A stretch of 64,000 nucleotides of DNA, taken from positions 143,842,843 through 143,906,842 of the forward strand of contig NC_073693.1 of NCBI RefSeq assembly GCF_029784155.1, written 5' to 3'. A program made the translations under genes and the position numbers. Position 1 is the first letter of the stretch, and each line of letters starts with the position of its first letter. Shown piece by piece: positions 11,077-23,649 of this stretch. The notes under the pieces are model-generated. The model worked only from the letters and a program-made list of their open reading frames with translations, made no database searches and had not been told where the DNA came from. This stretch comes from Uranotaenia lowii. Taxonomy: Eukaryota; Arthropoda; Insecta; Diptera; Culicidae.

Positions 11077-12673
11077 CTTTATAAATTTTTTGCAAAAGAT
11101 TTTTGCGAAATTGTGAAAGTAAAGTCTGCCATTTTTTTCAACTTTCCAATGGATTCAGATTTTTTCATTTATAACTTTTTTTCAAGAAATGCTCTTGTCA
11201 TGCTAGCAAAATGTGACGCTTAAGAATAATCAAAAACAAAAAGCAGAGATCATCTTGATTCAATGTTCCGAAAATCAATCATTTTCACTGAGCCATGCTT
11301 GAATACGTTTAGAGCCAAAAAATCAAAGCAGTCAAATTTTCCTTATTCAACCAAATCATACAAACAATCATGTATGACAACGACGCTTCTGTATATGAAA
11401 CACTTTTGCGATACATGATGTGGTAAAGAAGGACGCAGACTATCAGCTCTCGAACGTCTCGATGCTGATTTCCTTCCTTGACGACTTTCAACCTTTAGGA
11501 TCATAACTGATATGTATCAGTTTTGAGCGATCTATGTATACTATCAGATGATTTTTTATTTTTCACTTTGCGTAGAAGGACGAAATCATGACTAGGTAAC
11601 CGCAATGAGGTCATGTGGTCCTGGTATTTCTTCAGATTTTTCCTTCTGAAACATTCATGATCGTCTATCAACGACGAACATTATCAACAATGATGCGAGG
11701 ATAGATAGGTTCTGGAGATTGAGGGAGCGACGTTCAAAATGTATCACCAGGTATGTCGATCGCTGTCGATTAGCCACGAGACGAATAGCAATGGTAGCTT
11801 CCGATGGGTCATGGTATATTTTCTTGTATCAAGTTAGTGTTGATATTCGACATATATTCAATGGGTAGTTCTACCACGTCTTATCACAGCACTCGGAGAT
11901 ATCAGTATTCAAGTAAGAAACCAATCCTGATTGCTTTTCTTGAGCGATTTTCCGAACATTGTCTTGATTTCAAGCTAATTTGAATTTTCTGGATGATTTA
12001 ACGTGCAAAAATTTCATCTTCCACTCAAATTTCCATACAAAATTCAAACGCGTTGCGCTGACTCAGGAATCAACCAAATCATCTCATTCTTTTAAAAATT
12101 TTTTGTTGAGTTTTGATTGTTTGATTGGAAGGATTCATTTTTAAACTTCTAAGCGCCATTTCAATTGAGCTAGAGGTAATAGACAAATCTGATAAATGAT
12201 TCGTCATCCCAAATAAATCTTATTGATATGTTAATCATAAGGTTAGAATATATATGGTTTCCGGAATTTATTCAGCACGTATCCTGGCCAAACAAATCCG
12301 AGTAATTTTATATAAAAACTTGAAAAAATCTAGGCATTTAATTTTAAAAATGACGACCAAAATTCTTTGCAATATTCGGCAAAATTTTGCCGAAACCCAA
12401 AAATTACTCAACAAAAATCAAGAAAAAGATAGAAAAAAATTTCATCAAATCTTATCGACAGATTTCCAATCGTATTTAAGGCTTTCAATAAAAATTCATG
12501 ATTATTTTATGAATCTTGCTTAAAAAAAAAACAAGTTTTGGAGGCAGATTTTTTTTTTTGTAAAACACAATTGGTTTTTTTTCTGTTTGATTTGCCAAAT
12601 AATGTGAATAATTCCGGGCAAAATCAGGGATTTTTTTCAATGAAATCCGAAAATAGGGACAATCCTTACCTAA
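11077..12673. other. No gene recognised
   Basis: AT-rich sequence without a supported gene, repeat boundary or RNA. Open frames are under 90 codons and resemble nothing known. Confidence 0.5.
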
Positions 12674-13090
12674 GCTTGCCAGATGCCCGGTTTTCTCCGC
12701 GTTTGCCCGGATATTTAATACAAAAGTTAGGAAAAATCTTGTCCGGTCCAGTTTCTCGGATTTTATTGGAAAAACAAGCCTAATGTTGTTCAGATTTATT
12801 CACTTTATTTGAAAAATTAAAAAAAAAATTGTTGTAAATAGATTTTATTTATGCGTCATAATGGAATATTTTTAAGAAGATCTTATAAAAATCATAAATG
12901 TTTTTGGAATGATTTTTTTCAGGTTTTTTTTTTTGAGTGATTTTTGGGTTTTGACAAAATGCGCCCAGATATTGCCCGGATTTTGGACGAAAATTTCAAA
13001 GTGAAATGCCTGGATCTTACCAGGTTTTTAGATAAAATTGCTTAGATTTGTCCGGCCCGGACACGTACTAATAAAAATTCTGGCAATCTT
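12674..13090 (+). mobile_element. Short TIR repeat (family M2), copy 1
   Basis: The ends GCTTGCCAGATGCCCGG and the inverse of ATTCTGGCAATCTT are short imperfect inverted repeats. The body is characterised by repeated CCCGG/CCGGA words (TTGCCCGGATATTT, TTGTCCGGTCC, GCCCGGATTTT). Related sequence with the same order of words occurs at 57965-58185 and 61813-62220, so this is a dispersed non-coding repeat. Confidence 0.6.
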
Positions 13091-14917
13091 ATGGCACCCT
13101 CAGATAAGACGCATTTATTGAAAATTCCCTTGAAATTGTTTGAAAAGAAGACTTTTCATTCTTGTATTTTGTGATAATTATAAATTAGTTCACTGAATTC
13201 TACTGGCTAAATATTTAAGTTTTTGTTTTGTTTTTGCTTTTTTTTCTCTTCTGAAAAAAAGTCTTCTAGAGATCCTATAAGTCTAAACTAAAATAGGAAA
13301 AACATTGTTTGCATCTTTTGTTCTTTGTAAGGCTAAATATTTCACTTTTCGGCGACAAACTATTCAGTGCTTAAATTTTTAACTATTAGAGCTACGCTTG
13401 ATAATTTATTAACATTTAATTTTTTTTTTTTAATTTTAAAACCCCATTTTTGTATCGATCTAAATTTTTGAATTTATCTATGAAAAGTTAAAAAATTTTG
13501 AAAGCAGTAACTTCAAAATTAAATTTTCATGTGAAATTTTTGCTGGATTAGTATTTGCTTTGTGCCTTAAAAATTTACAAAAAAAAGATTCGAATTCCTT
13601 ATTTGTAGTATTGTTTGATCATGAATTGACCTTTTTTATATTATTGTTTATTTGAAACTGCATATTCCAGTAGAGCCAAGATGGATTATATTTTATCACT
13701 TTTATCATTTCATTGTTTAATATCAATGAATTGAACATGTTGTATTTCAAATATAAAGTCATCATTTTTAACTTCAAAACTGTTGGCCATTCATTTTGAT
13801 AACTGGATGAATTTGAGTAAATTAAACGATTTTATCTCTGTCTCACTCTTACTATAAATTAGAATTTTTTTTTCCTTTTTTTTCAAATTCAATTCAATCA
13901 TCAACTGGGTAATTTGCCAATCGTTGCAAAGCTAAGCACATGATTAAGATTTTTAGGCTGTATTTTAGTCGTTTCAACCGTATTCGCTCGATGTTTTGGT
14001 CGATTACACTCTTACAGGTCCAAAAGTTCGAGAGTTCGAAAAAAAGTGACATAAAAATTTTAAAAATCATTTAAAAGTTTTAAATTAAAACAGCTTGTCT
14101 TTGCCTAATAGTTGCACATGCAAATTTTATTTCGTGCCTAATGTTGTTCGATTTTTTTCCAATGATTGCATATTTTAAAAACCTTCTTAAGGCTCAGCCA
14201 CCATGTGGTCAAAGAGGCTGATATTTGTTACGAAGGCTTGTTATGAAAACTTCTAGATCAATTGAAATCGAATTTGGAGACGGTCTGCCATATAAACCGT
14301 CCAATGCACAATGGAAAAATTCGGACCCAAGAAACCTCAGAAACTCAAATCTGCCGCTGAATTCACTGCCGTCCGAGTGAAGTGTTATTTGACCTTATTT
14401 GCCCATTATTGAGCTTTTATCTTTGTATGTCCTACCAACATAAAATTTTTCGTTATTGAAATTCCATAGAATGAACTGAAAGGTATTTAGATTTTTTTTT
14501 TAATTCCAATTCACAGGTGGAATGATAAAAGTACGCAATCTGTTTTGACCCCCTTTACCCCTATGAAGAATATGTGATTTTTAGGACTCACTTGGAAATC
14601 AATTTAAAGCTTAAAATGGACTTAGCATATCTTTTAAAAATGTTAATTTATTAAGTTTACTTGTTTCTTGAAAATGGAATTATTTGTAATGAATGTAACC
14701 TCTGTAGCATCTAATCAATCTTCAAGAAACATTCATCGCACATTGCAATGTTTCCCAATAATTTTACGACCTAAAAATTTTTTTTGAACAATCTGCATAA
14801 AATGTTGAGTGACTGGTCGGGATAAAGGATTTCAAAATGAATCTGATAAAAAAGTAGCCCTTAAAGCCAAAGCAGACATTGCAAGTTTCCCAACTTTTTA
14901 ACCCTCATCCGCATTAG
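13091..14917. other. No gene recognised
   Basis: AT-rich, rich in poly(T) and poly(A) runs. No open frame, RNA or repeat boundary that I can support. Confidence 0.5.
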
Positions 14918-15114
14918 AGTGTCATTTTGACACTATTGCAAGTTTGAATGCTTGTAACTTTTTTCAGAAGCTTCAAAAATGAAAAACTTCTTCGGGGACC
15001 CTAAATGAATTCAAAAGTTCTTTAATATTGCATCTTTACTTTATTTATGGACGAACCCTGGAAGCCTGGACAAAAAAAACTCCCTTTTCCGACTTAGAGT
15101 GTCATTTTGACACT
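14918..15114. repeat. Pair of identical 17-bp palindromes 180 bp apart
   Basis: AGTGTCATTTTGACACT occurs at 14918-14934 and again at 15098-15114. Each is preceded by TTAG or ATTAG and is itself a perfect inverted repeat around TTT. The sequence between is AT-rich and unrecognised. The pair may be the remains of a repeat family or a protein-binding site. Confidence 0.6.
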
Positions 15115-15822
15115 CCAAAAGTAAAATCTATTTAATTCGTTTGAATTATTTTGAGCTTCATACAAAACTTATATCAATAGAAACCTTGTAATGTCAGTAA
15201 AATATGTTTACAACATTATATATAGCTAAAGCTTATAGTTTTCTCGTTATTCAGCATGAAAGAAAAAAAACCGAAAAAACATACCTCAGGAAAAGTGCTG
15301 TAGTTCATATATTACACGTCCAAAAATATTTGCTGTATGCGTATGAAAGCTGAAGTTAATGTCTACATCATGAAGCCAAGAAATATTTTTTAAATTTTTT
15401 TTCAATGCATCATTATTTCGGCTCTCGGCTTCGCTCTCTGCCCAAATCACTACCCACCGTACCTACTCGGAGAGCAAACAAACACGTTTTGCTGGACGCG
15501 CTGCTTGCTTTCCAATGAATATACTCTTGATTGGTCCAAACAAATTAAAAGCACTGAAAATCCGGGTACAACCTGACGGTGGACCTTAAAAACAAATGAA
15601 ATTTCAATTTGTAAAAAAATCGCGCAAAGTAGTCAACTTTGAAAAATTCCAGTAAATTCAATTTTTGTTGCATCAAAAATCTAAAGAAAACAAAATGTCA
15701 GAATTAGAATAAAATTGGTAATGATATTTTTTTTTCAATACCCCGTTTGCTCAAATTGTCCAACGATACGAAAAATGTTTTGTTCTGACATTAAACTTTA
15801 TTTGCCGTAGAAGGAATCTTAA

Positions 15823-15975
15823 CCCTTCATTTCATGATTTTTTATTTTTCCTTAAAAATCATTTTAAACAGTCGGAAATGATGTGTACATTAAGAAAAGA
15901 AATTCAAATAAAATCCGATTTTCACTTTTTCCTTACATTCATTGTTGAAAAATTGTTACTCTATGAAACGAAGGG
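15823..15975. mobile_element. 153-bp MITE with TTAA target duplication
   Basis: TTAA at 15819-15822 and 15976-15979 encloses an element with inverted ends CCCTTCATTTCAT and CCCTTCGTTTCAT (one difference in 13). TTAA duplication is the mark of piggyBac-type transposases, so this is probably a non-autonomous relative. Confidence 0.75.
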
Positions 15976-15979
15976 TTAA

Positions 15980-18614
15980 GGTTTTGTTTAACAATTAGCA
16001 TAAAAATCGCGGGAAGAAAACAGGAAAAATTAAAACTGTCGTTGGATGCTTATTTTACAGGAGAAAATATTGTAAAAAGCCTCATTCCACCCATGTGTTT
16101 TGAATGAATTATTTTAATTCAAAATGGGATTTTGTTCCTGATCGAGAATTTAGATTTCAAATCATTATTTAAGTAATCTTAATATTCAAGGTATTACTGC
16201 AGAATTTTTCAATTTACCTTTTTGTTGAAATTAATACAAAGTTAAATGGATTAAAGTAAAAATTTGTCATTTTGCTAATCAATTTTAAATCATGGTAAGT
16301 TTCTCACATTCGATATTATTTTATTTTAAAATTCCGATTATTATTTTTTTTTAAATCTGGTGGTGTATTTTATTTCGCTTTTCTGATTCTTATGTCCAAA
16401 GATTTAAAGCCCTTAAACGTTTTGTAAAAGAGCTCACCTCCTTTCATAACATTAGTATAAATTTCAAATTACCTTCATAAAGCCATAAAGTGTGTTATTC
16501 AGACACCAAACTTGATCAATTTCAAGAAAACAGGGTCACGGGGTTTTAAATGATACCTGTATAACGCAAATCCTCTCCTAAAATTTCGAATGTTTGGCTT
16601 TGAATGTAATAAAACTCATTCTAACCATTAAGCGTTGAAATGCAGCCTTATATCAATCATGATGCCTCTGTGAATGAAATCCATTTGTGACCCGTTCTCG
16701 GTTTTGTGGAAGGGCTTCTAATAGAAATAAAAAAGTCATAAAAATTGCATCCAGCAAGTGGCCAACTTGCCAAAACCGCATCTATTACTGCAAATATATC
16801 CACAGACAACCCGGCCCATCCATACCATGTGGGGGTTTTGTGTGAATATCTTCCGGGTAGAGTACATTAGGAGTGCTTAAATCAAACAAGTTTATTGTGG
16901 ACTTTTTCGCACAAATCTTAACAGGCAGCCAGAGTCCACTCCTACTGCCCAAGAAAAGCTTTCCAAGACACCCAAGGCCAGCTAGCCAACCAGCCAGGCT
17001 TTATAGCGGCCATTCATCGGCGGAACTGGGGCACACTTGAGAAATCCTTCGGATATAGCCGGGTTGCTGCAGCCGATTCGGAAGCAAAAAAAACTCTACC
17101 AAGAAACGTTCCGCCAAGCTTCGAGGGCATGGAGGCCATTGTGTGCATTCTGCCACTTCCGAGAGATTGGGCCCAGTTGGTTTTTTTTTTGTTGGGACAT
17201 TTTGTCACATTCAGTGCAAAATCCGACCCGTTTAAACCCTTCTGATTGGCCCAAGAAAGCCAAGTCATTCTGCGAGCGAACCTCTTCTTTTGCGACATAT
17301 CCGAGTTTAGGACCGGGTGCTGAGTATGTTATATAGGCCAGCTGGTCGTCGTCGTCTCCGTTTTTGTCGTCGTCCCCCTTTTCAGAGCGCCCGGGAAGGC
17401 TTCCAACAACGCGCGGACATAAACGAAATTCGGAAGGCTTTTATGGACTTTTGTAGAGCGGCAACCCACAACACAAAAAGGAATCCCATATCTTTGGAGT
17501 AGCACCCTGTCTCGCCACTACCCGCGCCACTACCAGTCTTACCCCACAGCTCGGATGTGTAGGGCTAAAGTTGCCTACTTCTGGTTCCTTTATTTTTGAA
17601 TAAACTTCCGCTTGTATGTGGCACCTTCATTTCCCCCCAAAAGCGGGACAGAATAAGAACGATTACCAACGCTACCCACTGCTTTGGGAACAACTTACAA
17701 AAAGGACCTCTTTCTCGAATGAGGTTACCAAACAATTCGCATATCATTCTTATTGAATAAAATGTATTTCACAGATATGGATGACATTTTTTACTAACCC
17801 TTAATCTGTTTGATATTTTCAATCAACCCCTTATAAGGCTCTTTTATTCTAACTGTAAGTACTGTATCGAAAAGTCATTGGCAACTTTTAAAACTAGTTA
17901 ACTCAAAAATAGTTGAACTATTTCTGTGAAAAAGTTTGTTTACATGCTTAAAAATGGTTTGCAATCAATTTGTTCGGATTAGTTTTTCATCTTCACTATG
18001 GTTTGCATTGATCTTGCAACTATCTGATCTGGCTAAAGAGTTCAAACCCATCATTTGGATGATTCAGAGAATCAAGGACAGGAACTCATTGAAGAGAAGC
18101 GGAAAGAACCTTGGAACAGGGACCAAAAACAGCACGAACATCGTTAGTGCAACACAATTTGACGACACGACATCCAAAAACGAAGCTGTGCTATGTCTGT
18201 GTTGATCTAATTTTGTTGCGTGTTGGCTGCAACATAGCACAGAGCTGTGTGCGACATAAAATCTGACACAATTGACGACATAGTGTTTTCGTGTGCCTCT
18301 TGAAATGATTTGATTACACTAGTTTACAAAATTTGAAAAAAATTGTGAACCTTCAAGACCGACCTAAATATTTTTAATGTGAAATCGGGCGCTGAATCCG
18401 AAACTGAAATTCAAAAAAATCTCAGTAGAACAGTTTTTGTGTTACGCTCCAAATATGAAATTTTGGAAAAATAAAAAAAGTACTTGAACTCAGATTCAAA
18501 TACCTCGATCTGCTTAGAATTAATTGGAAATCTCTTTTTTGCATATTACAGGTGAATAAATTTGCTATCGATCACATGAAATTCATTTTTACGTATGATC
18601 AGAGTATTGTTGAT
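15980..18614. other. No gene recognised
   Basis: 16100-16860 is AT-rich. 16880-17560 is more GC-balanced, with a (GTC)n-rich patch near 17345-17375 and open frames up to 99 codons on both strands that match no family I know. It could be unique regulatory sequence or an untranslated exon, with no positive evidence. 18100-18300 is rich in GACACAAC/GCAACA-type words without a clear unit. Confidence 0.4.
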
Positions 18615-18624
18615 ATTAGTGACT

Positions 18625-19360
18625 AGAGATGTACCGAATATTCGGTCGGCCGAATATTCGGCGCCGAATACCGCCGAAAAACCGTTAAGCCGAATATTCG
18701 GCTCACCGAATAGTTGAGCTAAGTATTCGGCCGAATAGGCCGAATAGGCCGAATATCTACTACGGACTTGTAAATTTAGCCAATTTCAATTTTGCCCTGT
18801 TTTTATTTTTTTTTTTAAATCGTCCTGAATGCCTGACCGTGTGGATACGTGTGGTTGAAAGTATGGTATGCTTAAAGTTAAAGATCATTTATTTTTTCAA
18901 CAACTATTCTGAAGATATCTTGCTCAAATTCGACCTTCATCTTATTCGATATCAGAGAAGCAATTTCAAAAAGCTTGACACCTGTTTCGACACGTTTTAT
19001 CCCAGATTTCACAGGAACGCAATTTCTTTTGTGATAAACACCCTAGAAGCGATGAGTCATCTGATGTCTTTTCAGTTATTGGTGATATTTTAAAAATATG
19101 AAAGACCCCTACTTAAAAAATATCTTGTAATACATTATCCGATAATATCATCTGATTGAAAATTATCGACCCAAAAGCATGAGGGGAAATAGAAAGCATT
19201 GAAAAAAATCGCTTAAGTTTTTCTTTATTAAAAACTCAATAGAATATTCGACCGAATATTCGGCCGAATATTCGGCCGAATATTCGTTTGGCCGAATAGT
19301 TGAAAAGGGCAATATTCGGTATTCGGCCGTTCGCCGAATACCACTATTCGGTACATCTCT
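18625..19360. mobile_element. MITE family M3 with 10-bp target duplication, copy 1
   Basis: The ends AGAGATGTACCGAATA are perfect 16-bp inverted repeats. ATTAGTGACT at 18615-18624 and 19361-19370 is a 10-bp target duplication. The subterminal regions are packed with CCGAATATTCGG palindromes (18640-18760 and 19245-19330). The interior is non-coding. A diverged second copy lies at 54287-55087. Ten-base duplications are seen with Mutator-like transposases, but no enzyme is present, so superfamily is inference. Confidence 0.9.
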
Positions 19361-19541
19361 ATTAGTGACTTTATGATAGAAAAAAAATTAAAAAACGCAT
19401 TTTTTTAAAGAAAATTTTGCTTCAGCGAAAGTTTTAGACTCGATGATAACATTTAAAAAATCTGATTTTCTATTGATCTTAAATGTCAATGAAAAACGAA
19501 GATTTCAAGTGGTTTTACGTCAAAATCGGTAGAAAATTTAA

Positions 19542-20418
19542 GAAGTTATGGTTACTTTACCATAGCAGTAATTTTTGCATTTTTGAATAATTTAACGATC
19601 TGCAGTGTACTTATCATAGTAGAGGAAGTTTTCTACATGATAAATCTAACTCGCTCCAAGTCAAAACTTATTCTCAGCTTACCCGAAGATCACATGTCAA
19701 ATTTCAGAAAGGTCTGACCATGGGGAGTGGTTACTGGAGTCTCGAACGTGAATTGAATTTTAAGGTATTTTTCTTAGGAGGAACAGAAAATACTGGTTTA
19801 TCATGAAATACTTTTTTCTTCACAAGCCGATCGTTTTTAATAAACAATTTTCTTAAATTCAAATTTGAGACGAATATTTCATTCAAAGACTGCAACCCGA
19901 TTGGATTTGAAACGAAATAGTTATTGCGGTTCAAAGATTGTGCTTTGGCTGCAAATTGTCATCTAACACGCAATGAGTACTTTTTACGCATTGCGTTTTA
20001 CACGAGAAGTTTCGGTCAAAATACAATCTTTGAACCGCAATAACTTTTTTTTTCAAGTCCAATCAGGTTGCAGTCTTCGAGTGAAATGTATGTCTTAATT
20101 TAGACTTTACAATTTAACAAAAAACGATCGCCTTTTGAAGAAAAAAGTTTTTCGTAAAAAACCAATAGTTTTTGTTCCTTCCGAGCATCATACCTTAAAA
20201 TGAAATTCACGTTCGAGACTCCAGCAACTACTCCCCATGGTCAGACCTTTCTGAAATTTGACATGTGATCTTCGGGTAAGCTGAGAATAAGTTTTGACTT
20301 GGAGCGAGTGATATTTATTATGTTGAAATCTCCCTCTACTATAAAATAAGTACACTGCAGTTCGTTAAATTATTCAAAAATTCAAAAATTACTGTTATGG
20401 TAAAGTAACCATAACTTC
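19542..20418. repeat. 877-bp near-complete palindrome (hairpin/foldback element)
   Basis: The left arm begins GAAGTTATGGTTACTTTACC at 19542 and the right arm ends with its exact inverse at 20418. The arms pair through about 400 bp (for example GTCAAAACTTATTCTCAGCT near 19662 against the inverse near 20283; CCATGGGGAGTGGTTACTGG against CCAGCAACTACTCCCCATGG). The tip is ACGCAATG...CATTGCGT at 19968-19996 with a 13-nt loop. No coding frame is convincing. A transcript would fold into long double-stranded RNA. Confidence 0.92.
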
Positions 20419-21288
20419 TATATCATGATAATAGAGTAAGGTTAATCAATAGTAACAATCTAGACTAGAACTAATGCAAAAACCTCAAAAACCCAACCCA
20501 AGTCCCGAATTCTGCTACACTTTTTCAAAATTCACTCACTTGTTCATTGAAATTCAGGTCTGAATATTAATTTTTGAATAAAATTAAACTCACTTCGGAG
20601 GTTCTGATTCCATAACTCCCATAACCAAAATTGCATTCCTATTTTCGTTTTTTGGATTCGGCATCCAGTTCAGTATTCTTGATTTTCAGTTTGATTAATC
20701 ATAAGAAATCAGAAATGAAAAGCAGTTTCGAAATCCTTGTTAAAATTAGGTTTTGCATTTCATATCAAATTTGAATCATGTTTTTCGAGATTAAATGCAT
20801 TTTCAATATTTTGATAATTGTTTTCCGAATATGACAATAGAGAAATTTTGTTTAATATTCAAAATCGAAGTTTTTAAACTTTATCCTCACCCCAAATTCA
20901 GAAATGACAATCCAAAATTGAAAAGTCAGATTTAGATCTTTTACATTCATATTTTAATTCTGATTTACAAAACAGATTAAAAATTAATAATTTAAATATT
21001 GAATTTAGATTAAACCTGAAGTACAGAATTTAAACAACAGATTCATGAATGAAGGCTCTAAAACTTGGCTCATAAAATTCCGATCTGTATTAAGATTTGG
21101 AAATCGTATTTTTTTAATGTTTCAGAAATCGTATGAAAAATCGGATACAAATTCAAAGTGCAGTTTTTGAATTCAGGTTCAGAATTCAGATTCAGAATGC
21201 AGATTCTAAAGGCAGAAAAAGGTTATTAAGCTTGTAGATAAATCTGACAATCAACATCAATTGTTGAGGAATTCAAGAGATCATGAAC
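20419..21288. other. No gene recognised
   Basis: AT-rich, with loose repeats of AATTCAGATT/AATTCAGG-type words (20550-21210) that do not form a countable tandem array. Confidence 0.45.
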
Positions 21289-21292
21289 TTAA

Positions 21293-22320
21293 CACATTGC
21301 AGACCAAATATGAGATATCTCGTTTTTTTTCGTTTGCCAGTAGTGTGCTACACTTCGAAGTATAACTCGAATGGACTGAACTTAAGTGTTTAATTTTATT
21401 GGACAAAATTGAACACAACATTTGCTGTAACTTAAAAATGCTAAATTTGTAAAATTTGGTCCAGTGGATTCAGAGATATAGAATGCCGAATTTCGGTGTT
21501 TGTCGTCATAGATTTCTTTGCGGTCCTTCCCAGCAAGAAAAAAAATAATGAAATCCGCCTCCAAATGAATAAATGGGTGATTTCCCGAAGGCAAATCATG
21601 TGCTGGTAAATGGAATGAAAAGGACGCGCATCGGGAAGGAAAAAGCCGAAGGTCCCATCTCATCCCACGTATGCACACTCTTCGGGCATCGCACGATGTC
21701 CGAGGGGCGTTTCTTCCGCATCGGAGCTTTCTGATGAATCACAAGCCACTCACTCGAAGGTCGTGTTCATTTAGAGGCGGCTCCGGCTGCAATTTTTGTT
21801 TCAACTGCAATTTCGCAGTTTCGCTCCGGATTTATTTCGCTGCGAAGCGGAAAATTCATTTCAAAAATCACTGGGTTAATGTGTTAAAATGGCTTGTCAA
21901 TTCAATTTCCAGATTTCCAATTTTGAAAATCACAAATAAAAGGTAGAATTTTAGTTTTTGGTCTTATCCGAAAAAAATCCAAATTTCATTTAAAAAAACA
22001 TCCACCGGATTTTTATTATGGAATTGACTCTTAATGAAAAATATTTGCTGTTGAAGAAACATCTTCACTTAACAAATCCCGTGTATTGTTTAACATTATT
22101 AACATGTTAGGGACACCAAAATTCGGCATTTTATGTTTCAGAAACCAATAATCAAAATTCTGCTAATTTAATGCAGATATTTGAGTAACGGGAAGTGTTG
22201 TGTTAAATTTTGTAGAATGAGGTTTCATTATTAGATTAATAACGTTTGAATTATGCTTTTTAATAAAGCATACTAGCGGCAAGCGAAAAACGAGATATCT
22301 CATATTTGGTCCACAATGTG
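21293..22320. mobile_element. Foldback TIR element with TTAA-like flank
   Basis: The left end CACATTGCAGACCAAATATG and right end read inward CACATTGTGGACCAAATATG continue through AGATATCTCGTTTTT, giving about 50 bp of near-identical inverted repeat. Weaker inverted similarity continues inward (GAATGCCGAATTTCGGTGT near 21480 against ACACCAAAATTCGGCATT near 22114). Flanks are TTAA (21289-21292) and CTAA (22321-22324), compatible with a decayed TTAA duplication. The interior 21510-21860 is notably more GC-rich and unlike the arms. Confidence 0.8.
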
Positions 22321-22528
22321 CTAATTTTGCATTTTTTTAAAGCCAAATTTCATTCTAAAATCGTTAATTTGGTTCAGGTTGCATTAAGAAAATTGGAACC
22401 GGTAATCTGATGATTTTTATTTCCTACAAATCCTACAAATTCAAAGATTTTGGCCATCGATGAAAGCGAATTAAATTCACGTTTTAAGGTGTAGAACCAA
22501 TTTTATAAAGTTATTATTTGAAAAAGTA

Positions 22529-23646
22529 GGGGAGAGTGGGGTATCGTGGGCCATGGGCAAACGTGGGCCACTCTCAATATCTCAGATGTGTGTTGAGATA
22601 AAAGTCTCAAACCAACTGTCATCGTCGTGGCTTTGCGTGAGAATATATTTCTATATGTTATTGACTTAAATACACATCATAAGCTTCTTTTATTTATTAA
22701 GCTAAAAAAAGTTTTAAAAAATTACTTACATAATTAAAAAAAAACACCCGCTAATTGCATCGATGGGGAACCTAAAGCTCATATCAAAAATATGCTTATA
22801 AGTTATGATCTCAGTTTTGTCATGATCTTTCACGTGGTAAAGGAATTTTTGATGAAACATCAATAAGTCACACAAACCCAACCAATTTGCAAATCATAGC
22901 TTGTGGGGAATCGTGGGCCACACATCTTGAACCACCTATATTTTTTATGTTTTTATACACATTCAGAACTTTAAATACGTTTTACCTATCTGTAAAGTTT
23001 TCTAATGCCAAATGAAGAGTTATGCAATTTTTTTTATTTCGATTATAGTCGTTTTACCATCATTATGGCATTCGCGACTTTAGCAACGTTACAGTTGGTG
23101 GATCGTTATTGAATAACTTATCCGGTACAACTGTGTTCGATGTTTACTCTTGGGCTCGAACTCGCGGACATCTGCTCAGGAGGCAACAGACTTGCCAACT
23201 GAGCTATTTCACAAGCCCGAGTTATGAAAAATATTTTGTTCATCCTATCTAAGAAATTTTTCCAAACCGTTCGCAAGCCAGGTTTTGGAATCTATTCGAT
23301 CATACACAGCTCTATTTTTTATTTCATCATCTGAAATTGCTTTAAAATAACGAAATGAATTATGAGATCACAGTTTTGGGTCAACTCATAAGCTTTGCAT
23401 GTTATTTGGTCAATTTGGATTTAGTGGCCCACGATTCCCCACCATTTTTCAAAATCCCAAAATTATTGCTTTTTTTTTTAAAACAGTCAGAATTTGGGGA
23501 AAACAACTTATCAAAAATTTAAGAAAAATACCTTATGATACATTGAAAATGTAGAAAACCATGCCATTTTTTGTTTTCATTTTATCTTTTATAATAAAGA
23601 AGTTAAGGAACAACGAAAAAAGTGGCCCACGATTCCCCACTCTCCC
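22529..23646 (-). mobile_element. TIR element (MITE family M1), copy B
   Basis: Ends GGGGAGAGTGGGGTATCGTG and the inverse of CACGATTCCCCACTCTCCC, with TA at 22527-22528 and 23648-23649. It aligns with 5137-6085 in inverted orientation over its length. It is longer only because of the SINE at 23026-23218; without the SINE and duplication it is about 917 bp against 949 bp for copy A. No transposase. Confidence 0.88.
23026..23218 (-). mobile_element. tRNA-derived SINE, family 2, inserted in MITE M1 copy B
   Basis: It is nearly identical to the SINE at 6880-7078, with B box GAGTTCGAGCCC, A box TAGCTCAGTTGG and the tail AAAACGACTATAATCG. The target duplication is GAGTTATG at 23018-23025 and 23219-23226. 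MITE copy A retains a single, uninterrupted GAGTTATG (as CATAACTC near 5590) at the same place. Confidence 0.9.
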
Positions 23647-23649
23647 ATA

